Origin: Phoronis ovalis
Lineage: Eukaryota > Phoronida > Phoronidae
Length of the DNA: 23,384 nt
Direction of reading: 5' to 3'
NCBI GenBank assembly: GCA_028565635.1
Contig: JAOXYB010077388.1
Location: 1 to 23,384 of the forward strand
The stretch's first letter is position 1. Each line of letters begins with the position of its first letter. Positions 1-9,200 of the stretch are shown piece after piece. The notes beneath the pieces were generated by a model, which saw nothing but the letters and a program-made list of their open reading frames with translations, was not told the DNA's origin and did no database searches. The position numbers and the translations under genes are program-made.

Positions 1-460
1 ATACAGTAAAAAGTATACAATCCAAATCCAAAATTTTCAACTCGGCTGCACACCCCCACCAAAAAATAACCTGAGTAACCCCCGGGGTCCTGGTCTGGAG
101 TGTAGCTCATGGCCGCGTACCTACGCCTATCTCCCCGCTACCTCCTCGTTTCTGGCCGTGTTTCTGCTGGAAAAAAATAGTATATCCCGAGGATCTCGGA
201 CGTGACATCTAGCTGTCACTTACATTCAAAAAGGATTCCATCTCCATCATTCTTCAGCTTCCCTGGATGGGACAGGTCCAAAGCGTGGAGGTGTATGGAT
301 ATCCACGTGGGTGACGTCTAATTTCTCATCCTCGTGACAAATATAGGATCCCCGTGTATAGGACGGTATAGGATATACATCTGGCTCGAGGTGGATATCT
401 ATATGAACAATCATGACTACCCCCGGGAGGTACTTGACAGAAAAGTTGGTAGGGGTGTGA
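1..460. other. GC-richer, repeat-like flank without a supported gene
   Basis: This stretch is richer in GC than most of the window. It contains CCCCCGGG-type motifs at 71-89 and 415-427 that recur at 866-877, 16319-16336 and 21220-21231. Reading frames are open on both strands at about 247-525, but neither has a recognisable domain, and the minus-strand frame runs into the short-repeat array that starts at 482. The likeliest reading is old mobile-element DNA. No terminal inverted repeats or transposase motif were identified. Confidence 0.4.
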
Positions 461-481
461 GGCCCAGAGTAAAAAACATTG

Positions 482-807
482 ACCCTGTGGTAAATGAAGA
501 TCATCAAAAATATACCCTGTCGTAAATGAAAAAATATGAAAAATATACTCTGTCGTAAATAACTCTTCCGAAATAGATACCTTGTGTAAAATTCACTTGT
601 AAATTATATACCCTGTGGTAAATAAATATGGAAAAATTTGGGAACCTTAATTTTTCATACCTGTCGTAAATGCGTTTTCCATGAAATACATCCTGTGGTA
701 AACGTATATTTTTTGAAAATATACCTGTGGTAAATATCCAATAAAAAAAAGCATACCCTGTGGTAAATAAGGCTTTGAGAAGCGTGAAAAAATACCCTGT
801 GGTAAAT
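482..807. repeat. Short interspersed-core tandem array, period about 32 bp
   Basis: Ten copies of a 13-14 bp core, consensus ACCCTGTSGTAAAT, start at 482, 514, 547, 579, 610, 659, 690, 723, 755 and 794. Start-to-start distances are 32, 33, 32, 31, 49, 31, 33, 32 and 39 bp. The intervening 17-19 bases (35 and 25 in the two long units) are AT-rich, mostly different from one another, and usually end in AT just before the next core. The copy at 579 is degenerate. The conserved core with variable spacers looks superficially like a CRISPR array, but the core is too short and the setting is an animal genome. A decayed minisatellite, perhaps the repeat block of a non-autonomous element, is more likely. 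The frames open on the minus strand here (about 647-843) only translate the repeat (YLPQG- and YHRV-like strings). Confidence 0.85.
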
Positions 808-829
808 GCGGGAGCTTAAAAAGGGGCCT

Positions 830-3800
830 ATTGGGTGGCACATGTATACAGTGACTTTGAATGACAGTACCCCCGGGTGGCTACCACGGGGACTACCCTA
901 ATCTCCATTATCACCCCGGGATTATCACGCTTATCACGCTGATCTTGTTATATGCTTTACCAGAGCTTTGCAAAATGGTGACAAAATCATTTTAAAAAAC
1001 TCCGTGTCTTTTTTTATTGACGTTCCGCAGCCCGGGCCCATACCTGATGAAATAATTGTCGGAAAACACCTTGACGCAGTGAATAATATCAGATAGTAGC
1101 GACATCTATTCTGTCCCCTTTGGACGGTAGATGGCAGCTCGTATCAATGGTACTGTTGCTACCCATGTAGTATGACAGCCCTCTAATTTACAAACTGCTA
1201 GGGTATTAGACAGTATAAGGAAATAAACAGGCCAGAGGCAACCACCCCACCGATTATGTTTCAAAATGTTTGTAAACAATTAAAGTAGGATAAACATTGG
1301 AAAAATATAGGAAAGGTGAAAAAATTCAAAATTAGCTCAGATATTTCAGGACCAGTGTTCAGATGTCGGTGATAGAACGAAAGAACCCACTTCAATCTAT
1401 GGTTTGAATATTTTTTTAAAATGTATATTTTTCAAAAATAAAAGTTTAAAATGCCGATTCTGTTTGTGATATATCTCTATGCACGAAGAATTCCCTTTCA
1501 ATACTTTCAGCAGCGAAAGAGAAGAATTTCTTCTCTACTTTTAAAAGAATTTTACTGGAGCTATTGGGCGTTGCGAAGATGTTGTTTAATAAAAAAATGT
1601 TTTTAGTCTGTAATTGTCAGCTTTTTCGGAAATCTATCTAAGGGTTGATAATTTTGCACATTATTACCAAAATAATAAATGAAATTTTTGCGCTATAATA
1701 GATCTAAAAACGAAATACTACTTATATACATATGAAACATACCAGTATTCTGAAACTATGAAACTAAAACCATGAGTGAACTTTGCCAAATTGTATACAA
1801 ATTAAAATTTAGGATAATGATCCACAAAGAATCTGTCAGTATTGCACCAAAGGAAAAGGGGTCAAGAGTATAGTACCGAGTACATATAACATTTCAGATT
1901 TATTAATGAGAAAGCAGTATTTAATTTAATTTGATCGTCTTTACTCTCTCTCTGTTTCGATACAGGTGTTCATTCCACGTGTTGGTCATTTTACTTGAAC
2001 TGAGTGACTTGTAAATATTGTTAGTCGCAGACTCATTCATTGCAATTACTCAGTATATAATCTCTATTAGTCTTCTATTGTAGATGTTGGTGTCCTATTC
2101 ACAGTTTGTTACAATTCAGGCGCCGTGAATTGTTTGTAAATAAGAAACCATGAATGGTCATCAGTACCACAACCTTTGCTGATTCTTGTCTGCTGAGGGG
2201 GAAGTCACGGCGAAGGATTTAACTGGGGTCTCTGGGCATATTTGGAATAACCTGTAGTAGGGTAGGCCCGCGTAAAAGATAAGACTGGGGAAATTTTCCT
2301 TATCCTGGGGTCCGTACACGGTTCAAAATTAACATAATGTTTCATTTTACTTATATTTTTAAAACTACGTTTTGTGTGTTTTGGTAGTTCGGATTATTGA
2401 TGTTTTATTCTAAAATCAGCCAAATTAGAAAACAGATAATTTGTGATTTGATCTTTTAAAACATGTTTACCGGTTTATGAAAGAGAAGGTTATAAGGAAC
2501 CTTCTACACACTGATAATTTATAAAAAATACTGCAGCTATAATAAACAGGTAAAATTAAGTAACTGGTCGTTATGTGAGAGCAATACAAGGAGTGGGAAA
2601 ATTTAAGAAACAAAAAAATGTCTCGTGATGTTTCCTGATATTTAATTTTTTTCAACAGGTATACGTGTTACTACAAACAATAATAAATGTCTTATCTTTA
2701 TATTACAACCCCCTAAATAAAACGTTATGGTCTTAATCCGCCTTAAATTTAGAGCACAACTATAACATTCAAAATAAAAGGAGACGTTATAATTATTTTA
2801 TAATTATGTTATACTATTAAATTTCTACTAATTTTTTATTAATAAAAATATTTCTCAAATATGTTTAACACATTTACTGGGATATGGTCTGATAAACAGG
2901 ACATACATAAATTTTTCGGACACCATAACCATATGAGTATACAATAGGGTTATACATAAAGCTTATGCTTTATTTACACATGAATAGATATTCTAAACGG
3001 CGACGCCAGTCTGTCTGCCTCGCACCTGTACCGGCGTTATCAACATTCCTGTACACATGAATACCTAGACTCCAGCTAGAGGGCTTTAAGCCGTCCTGCA
3101 ACCATGGGAAAATTCTACATAAACACCTGTCGCTTCTCGCGATACTGACAACAAATCAAAACGAATAGAAAGGTTGAGATTGGAATGTGATTTTAACGCT
3201 TTTATGACTTATTATACTATCTAGGTTTATTGTATTTTTTTTATCTATAGTTTTATAGTTAAAATAGAGGCGGAATTATTATTTATTGATCGGGGACTTT
3301 ACCTCAATAAATGTAAAGTATATGTTTTTATGTAGTTCTGGTGTTGTGTTATTTTTAACTTACTGTGAAGGTTATTTTTTTCATTTTATAATAGAAAGGT
3401 ATGCGTTCGCGTCACACACCTGTTAAGGGTAGTTTTAATGTAGTTTTAAAAAGAAAACACATTAAATATTCTAAAATATCTATTCATTGTTGAATGTGCT
3501 TGAACCTCGGGTTTGATATGAAACTATCTGTGCTACTTGGGCAAGCAAAGATATTAAATACATCTAAAAAATTAAATAAATATTATAAATAGAGCGCGTG
3601 ATTTATATTTAAACTGCTGTTTTTTTGGTTTCACAACCACAAAAATGTGATTTTCTTAAATTTTACTTTATGTTGTGTTCCACTCCGTTAAATGTCTGTA
3701 ATATTTTAAGCATTTTGACCCTGTTTCAAACAATATTTTTAATAAAGAACAACATTCGTTAAGTGATTGTTATTTAAAAATGAAAATTTCAATTATTACA

Positions 3801-4340
3801 TTAAACCTAAATCTTTTTTTAAATTGATTTAAAACCCCGAAAATATCATGCAAGTATGCGTTGATTGGTTAACCCAGCGACGATCCAGAACATATTCCCT
3901 TTTCTCGCTATGTGGGCAAACCTCTGCATTCAAGTACTGTGAGTCAGTGGGAGCTCTGCAACTGAATGTGGCTTGTGTGTCGTTTCGTTGATAACACAAC
4001 ACTTAGGTGCGGCAACAGGCGATCCTTTAAATTAGTTTCAATACGTATTCCATAATTTTAAAATTATGTTAATTAATTTAAAAAGTTTAAATATATATCA
4101 AATTACTAGTATTTGACTTTATATTTATTTTAACATCTATCCTAGTTCAGATTGTCCAAAAATATGATTGAATCCATTTGAGAGTATGTTCCGAAAAAAA
4201 AGTGAAAAAATGAAAGCAGTTTGTTATTAAGGGGGTTCACCAACAGGAACTAAACTTCAAGTTTAACAGATGTTATAGGTACGGCTGTCAAAGTTTGCAT
4301 TTCAAATTGGTGACATTCGCTGGAAATAAACATTATTAGT
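830..4340. other. Non-coding region, no gene recognised
   Basis: From 830 to about 1240 the DNA stays GC-richer and repeat-like, with an AGTACCCCCGGG motif at 866-877 and the 10-mer TAGATGGCAG at 1128-1137, which matches one half of a CTCF motif. From about 1240 onward the sequence is AT-rich with frequent stops in all frames. No domain, tRNA or rRNA was recognised. A more balanced stretch at about 2150-2320 and another at about 3000-3150 stand out from the AT-rich background but show no coding signal. Confidence 0.5.
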
Positions 4341-4344
4341 AAAA

Positions 4345-4404
4345 CACGTGTCATGCAAATACCTGCCATGTGTCACACTACCGACGTGGTTATTAATCAC
4401 GTCG
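4345..4404. promoter_or_regulatory. Candidate distal enhancer: E-box, POU octamer and ACGTG inverted repeat
   Basis: Sixty bases hold a palindromic E-box CACGTG (4345-4350), a perfect POU octamer ATGCAAAT (4353-4360), and an exact inverted repeat CGACGTG (4382-4388) / CACGTCG (4398-4404) with a 9-base TTAAT-containing centre. The cluster lies about 2.9 kb upstream of the Id start codon. bHLH, bZIP and POU proteins are known to bind such sequences. Enhancer function and the link to Id are inference from motif clustering only. Confidence 0.35.
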
Positions 4405-6560
4405 ATAATTAGACAGTAAACAATAATAACAATGAAATCAATATTTCACGGTTTTGTGGACTTATCATTTAATTTTTCCATTTTGTGGCGTCGTGGATAT
4501 GCTTTGCACTTCCGAGTTTTCGCAGGTGTGTATCAACTTGAATACTAGTACCCTGCGCCCTCAGACTTTTCCAGTTTCTCGAACCCAATCCACACCTGGC
4601 CCATTTTAAAGAATGACTTATTAGTATTATTTATGGCCATAAATTTGACTAATTTGTCATAGTTGACTGTCTTTGTTATTTTCATAAAATACTTCATTGA
4701 ATAGCCGATTAATTTAATAGCGGGTCATTTTTAAAGTATAAAGTAACTGTATGGGGTTATGTTTTTCTCTAGTTTTATGTAAATTCTGTTAGTTGTAAAT
4801 TGTACGTTTTAGATTAAAACGATTTTACTATACATTTGTATAGAATTGTTTTCAGAAGGAGGCGATTTGCAATTTCAATACAAAAAGCTATAAAAAAAGG
4901 GGGATCACATTCAATAAAATAATTTGTGCCTTGTTCTACAATTCACGAGCGATGTGATTCGTCATATGTACTTCTCACGCTCAGCATGAATTTAATTCAA
5001 TAAAGTATGAATATTGAATTTTTTACCACAATATTTGGGTATCTCTATTTTTGGAAACACAATCGTTTATTTTTTTTTTAAATTATACTTATTGTGCGCT
5101 AAGAGAATCATTGAAATGTTAAATACGTTAATCTTTCATTTTGTTTAGTCGTATTGACAATTGTATTTAAAGTTCTTATTTGAAAATAAAACAAATGAAT
5201 ATCAGAACAAATTATGTGTGACGATCAAATTAACCATGAACATAAACCAAAACATTGCCAAGTAGCTACCGTATTTGATCAGCTGTCTAATCTGTGACGT
5301 GGCATGTTTTCATTGGTTAAAAACTACATTGGCACGCGACCTTATTTATTTGAGTGTAATCAAGTTGTTAAAGGTACAATAGATTATACCTTTAAATCCC
5401 GCCTCTGTCGGAAACTTCTTTCAAATCGCACGCGACTACAATCTTTGGCACACTTCAGCACACGACGCCCTTGGAGTAACACAACTTAACGAAATTTATT
5501 TCTCTAGACTATAGCATTAAAAAATATTAGAAAATACTTCTTAAATTTTACTTTAAACCATGTTGGAGTACACGAAATGTCATATGTTTACAAGGCAGAT
5601 GTTTTCTGGAAGCATGTTTGTGAAGATTGGGCTAGTGTGGGAAAGTAATGGTTCTTGTTTTCTCACAGGTATGATTCTTTTGTTCTAAGTACACGGCAGA
5701 TGGTACAACTCACCTGTTGCGACAGCAAGGCATGGGAAAATATAACTTATTCTGAATAGAATTAACTTTCATATCTGATAAATAATTCAGCTTAAAATAA
5801 TATCAGAGTTATTATCTGTTTTATATTTCTGTAAAATTAATGCGTTTTTTAATGTTTCAATTAAGCTATTGTTTTATCGTGTCTCGCTGATGTCTGGTTT
5901 ATAATGAGTGGTTGTGCTTCTAATTAGTATCCACTTACATATAAGACTTTTAATTGTAACGACATATGTAGATAATTATTGGCACTTTTTATATTTATTT
6001 AGTCTCTTCATTTTGATTTCTTCGGTTTTAAATTTATGCATTATCATGTTCCAGCATCATAATAATATTTTACATTCGTCGTGTATTGACACGTGCACCA
6101 CTTATGTAAATGTTTTTGTTATGCTGTCAGCCAATATTATTGGCATGTGCATTTTTATGCAAATGAAAATTGACCTAAGGACACAGTTTTATCACTTTAA
6201 TATCTGTCTTGCGAATAACCTTTCCCTGCGTTAAATTAATTCAAAATCGCTATCGAAATGCGGTTTCAATATCTTCTGAGACATACTATGCAGTTATTCT
6301 GAATTACATCATTTAAGGAAATGATTTTGTAATTTTACGGTTGTGGTATTTCCTTGTAACGTGGATACAATTCATGATCCCTCTCTATTTTATTTACTGA
6401 CTGTTTTAATAATTATATTTACATTTTAAATTTTATTACATATGATTGTGGTCACCTAGAGTGAAAATAAGATAAAAAATTATTTCAGTTTATTATTATT
6501 TTCCAGGCCCACCTGAATACCCAGCTGTAGCATTCCGATGAAGGGATATTTATTTTCTTA
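4405..6560. other. AT-rich intergenic DNA upstream of Id
   Basis: No exon with recognisable protein content was found. A Su(H)/RBPJ-type sequence TGTGGGAAA lies at 5637-5645. The open frame at 5908-6234 opens on GTG and encodes a low-complexity hydrophobic string typical of AT-rich DNA, so it was not called. A more GC-balanced stretch at about 4490-4610 has CAGGTGTG and CACACCTG in opposite orientation and could be regulatory. Confidence 0.45.
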
Positions 6561-6575
6561 ATTCTCTTGAAGAGG

Positions 6576-7225
6576 GTCTGGCGCCACGAAGAAGATAACA
6601 AAACAGTACTAGGACCAAATACTTGCACACCTGTGTATGAGTATGCTGACACTAGGCCGAAGGTGACAAAACATAATGCAATATATCGGCCTACCCCGTG
6701 CGGTTCTTTTGAACTTAGTGTTGATTGACAGGTCGGTGACCATAGCTACCGCCAGCCTGGCGCCTAGACTATACCTTATATACTGGTTGAATAGGTGACG
6801 TCACAGCACTGGCGCCGGCCAGCTGGGCCTGATTGTAGCTTGTACCCCATTATTAATCATATGTTAAAGAAGATAAGTACACAAATCGCAAAATGCTAGC
6901 AACACCTGTGGAATTGACCCTGGTCTCAGTACACCAGAGGGAAAACCCAATCTGAGTTGAATATATATCGATTTTCCCACCAAAATTCTATGCTGGATAT
7001 TGATTATTATCTTAAACTGTTTACGTATATTACACCTCTTAAAAGTTACAATCCTTAATTGTGGGAAAATTTAACCTCTACTAATTATTGATTAACAGGT
7101 CTTGATTTTGATTGGCTGAAAGGTGACTCATGTGACCTCTGACCCATACTGCGTTTGTGTAATCATTAAGTGGGCGGAGCTACGAGATATCATAAATGAC
7201 AACACAGCTGAGTTCCAGTCATTCC
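6576..7225 (+). promoter_or_regulatory. Promoter region of the Id gene with BMP/SMAD-, CREB- and Notch-type sites
   Basis: Three GGCGCC sites lie at 6580-6585, 6759-6764 and 6811-6816. The first directly follows GTCT (6576-6579). The second is followed by AGAC (6766-6769), and its minus strand (6750-6764) reads GGCGCCA-N4-GGCG, resembling BMP activating elements. A perfect CRE, TGACGTCA, is at 6796-6803. Su(H)/RBPJ-type sequences are at 6973-6981 (minus, one base off) and 7060-7068 (plus). Nearer the gene are an inverted CCAAT box (ATTGG, 7111-7115), an AP-1 site TGACTCA (7124-7130), a GC box GGGCGG (7172-7177) and a weak TATA-like CATAAAT at about 7191. An initiator-like TCATTCC near 7219 is a plausible start site; it was not mapped. 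Vertebrate ID genes are classic direct BMP-SMAD targets, which fits. Confidence 0.6.
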
Positions 7226-7300
7226 ACAACTCATCCTTGAGGGAGAATAGTACGAGATTTTTTACAAGTATCTAAATAACAACTTCAACGACAATTCAAA

Positions 7301-7945
7301 ATGAAGGCACAACCTACCACAGTTCTTGCTGCAAGAAGGGAGTTTGCATTACATGCACACAGTTTGAAGAAAACAAGGAACGACGACGGACAGATTCAGG
7401 AATGCTTCTCAAAGTTAAAAGAGCTTGTACCAACGATTCCAAAGGAAAAGAAATTATCGAAAACACAGTTTTTACAACACGTTATTGACTATATCTTCGA
7501 TTTGGAATTAGCATTAGATAGCCACCCTGTTATGCAGCTAGTAGCTCAAAATAACAACAGAACACCTTTATCTGAATCATGTAGAGACAACGAACAGTGT
7601 TTATTACAGGTAATGTTTAAAACTAATTAGTTATGTAGATTATTATGCAATTACTAGTTCTTCAGTTAGATATCAAAAGAATAAAATTGTGTATAATACA
7701 GACTAGTAAATATTTCTTTCGTTTCCTAAAAATTAACATCCTTGTTGAAACCGGTTGTAATTATTTCTGTAATATTCATCATTACTGTGAAACAATTGAC
7801 TGAGATTTAACCAGGAAGTCGATGTTAACTGACGTATAAGAAAAAAAAATGATATAAAAACAATCTGAATGTAACTCGTGTAACTAAAAATATGCATTCT
7901 TTCTTACAGATGGTAGAAAAAGATGAGAGGCCTGTATCGTGTTGA
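7301..7945 (+). CDS. ID: Id-family helix-loop-helix inhibitor of bHLH factors (two coding exons)
   Basis: The coding sequence joins 7301-7609 and 7910-7945 (phase 0, cag|gtaatg ... ttcttacag|atg) to encode 114 aa. Residues 33-76 form the HLH: helix 1 starts [13 protein letters not shown], and helix 2 contains [20 protein letters not shown], which is diagnostic of the Id/emc family. Residues 23-32 have no basic DNA-binding cluster, so the protein should dimerise with E-proteins and block their DNA binding. It begins MKA, as vertebrate ID2 does. RTPL at 87-90 aligns with the ID destruction box. The intron follows a Gln, as in vertebrate ID2. Exon 2 adds eleven residues ending in Cys, close to the CG/CR/CH ends of vertebrate IDs. 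The start was chosen because it is the first ATG of the frame, has A at -3, and lies about 80 bp below the putative transcription start. Reading through the intron would instead end at TAG 7628-7630 after MFKTN. It is shorter than human IDs, with little between the HLH and C-terminus. The exact paralogue name is uncertain. Confidence 0.95.
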
Positions 7946-9200
7946 GCAGACTACATCTTTTGAAGAATGCTGGCTCCAATCAGAGGTAAATATCAGCTCT
8001 AGTTTCACTACATTGATAACAGATTTATTTTTTCATCGCATCTGGTATTAATAATACGTACCGGAATTAGAAAATTGGATGGAAAAATCTATGAATATTT
8101 TATCTCGCCAATTCGACCAATATTGTCATATGATGTTATTAACTTTTCTAAATTGACATTTATGTAGATACATGACATCGTATTAATACTAAGAACAGAT
8201 TACACGAACTAAGCTTTGAATCCTGGTTTTAGTATGCAAATTCTTTCATTAATATATTTGTTTTCCTAGAAAGGTCAATATTATGACTGGTTGCTATTTT
8301 TGGTTTTAATTTAACTTGGAACCATTTAAGGTAAAAAATATCTACTAACCAACTTGTTTTCAATGATTACTAAAAGTATTGTTTTTTCTTCTAGGTCGTC
8401 TACAAGGCGCCTTTGCCAAATCGGACACAGCCTCGGGCGAAGAATATATCTAGTCATAGACCACTAAGATCACCAGAGCATAACAACACTAAAGACATAC
8501 TGTATCATGATGTATGACGCATTACTACAGGTGTCATCCGGAGAAATCAACCCGCCTACTCATTTACCGTGAACACATTACTGGTCTATCAATTAAATGG
8601 TGCTATATAGAAGAAAACTCGCAGTTAACGAACATTTATTTTATCATCAACGGAAATCCGATTCACAATATAATATTGTGCACCCAGCTAGTTACAGAAC
8701 ATTTATATGAAATGATTTTGAAATTACGTTTCAAATAGTGCGAACTGGTTCCCACCGATTTTACACACACGACAGAAAAACATTCCACCAAAATTCAACT
8801 GCTATGTGAAGTTACAAGAATGGAACTGCGCAAGAACTGTACAATCTAATCTCTGTTAAATAGAATTCCTTGTAATCGTATTGTTTGTAATTTATAACTT
8901 TCCATTTATCTCCATTTCTGTTGTGAGTTTTCTTTATTTGTATATTTTGTATGTAAATTTTTGTACATTTGTACAGACCATTCATTAGAACGATGTAAAT
9001 ATTCTAGATGTTGGAGATTTCATTTTTATTGAAAACTCTTCAAATTCATGCAGGAAACATTGAGTTTAAAGCTGTTTGTTTGTTCATGAATCTGTTGATG
9101 TTCTTGTCATTTGTTTACCATTGCATGAAAATATCGTTGTCAGTCGTTCATCCATAAAGGACAAAATTCTTATAAAAAATAAAATATTTTGTTTATTAAA
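7910..9200 (+). other. Id 3' exons: end of exon 2 and a separate 3'UTR exon
   Basis: Exon 2 continues past the TGA (7943-7945) to a donor at 7986 (cagag|gtaaat). A pyrimidine-rich acceptor (ttttttcttctag, ending 8394) opens a non-coding exon at 8395. This coding-coding-UTR three-exon plan resembles vertebrate ID genes such as ID2. The UTR is AT-rich with several ATTTA pentamers and one perfect Pumilio-type element TGTAAATA (8994-9001), which fits the short half-life known for Id mRNAs. The open frame at 8514-8738 lies inside this UTR and is not conserved-looking. The splice of exon 3 is inferred from sequence signals alone. Confidence 0.6.
9178..9183 (+). terminator. Poly(A) signal of the Id transcript
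   Basis: AATAAA occurs here, followed about 25 bases later by a GT-rich stretch (cctgtgttatt, about 9209-9219), the usual arrangement for cleavage near 9195-9205. It is the first canonical AATAAA downstream of the Id stop codon with a convincing GU-rich element. Confidence 0.65.

Noticed and set aside
482-807. CRISPR-like appearance of the 32-bp periodic array
   Set aside because: The repeats are only 13-14 bp and degenerate, the spacers are AT-rich and 17-19 bp, and the window carries spliced animal genes. No Cas gene or bacterial context exists.
2289-2320. GGGGAAATTTTCC as an NF-kB/Rel site
   Set aside because: The spacing is two to three bases longer than the Rel consensus, so the match is only superficial.
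5908-6234. 108-codon plus-strand open frame
   Set aside because: It starts on GTG, has no ATG in a good context, and is a hydrophobic I/L/F/N-rich string expected from AT-rich DNA, with no domain.
8514-8738. 74-codon frame within the Id 3' exon
   Set aside because: It lies in the inferred 3'UTR, starts on a non-ATG codon, and has no recognisable content.
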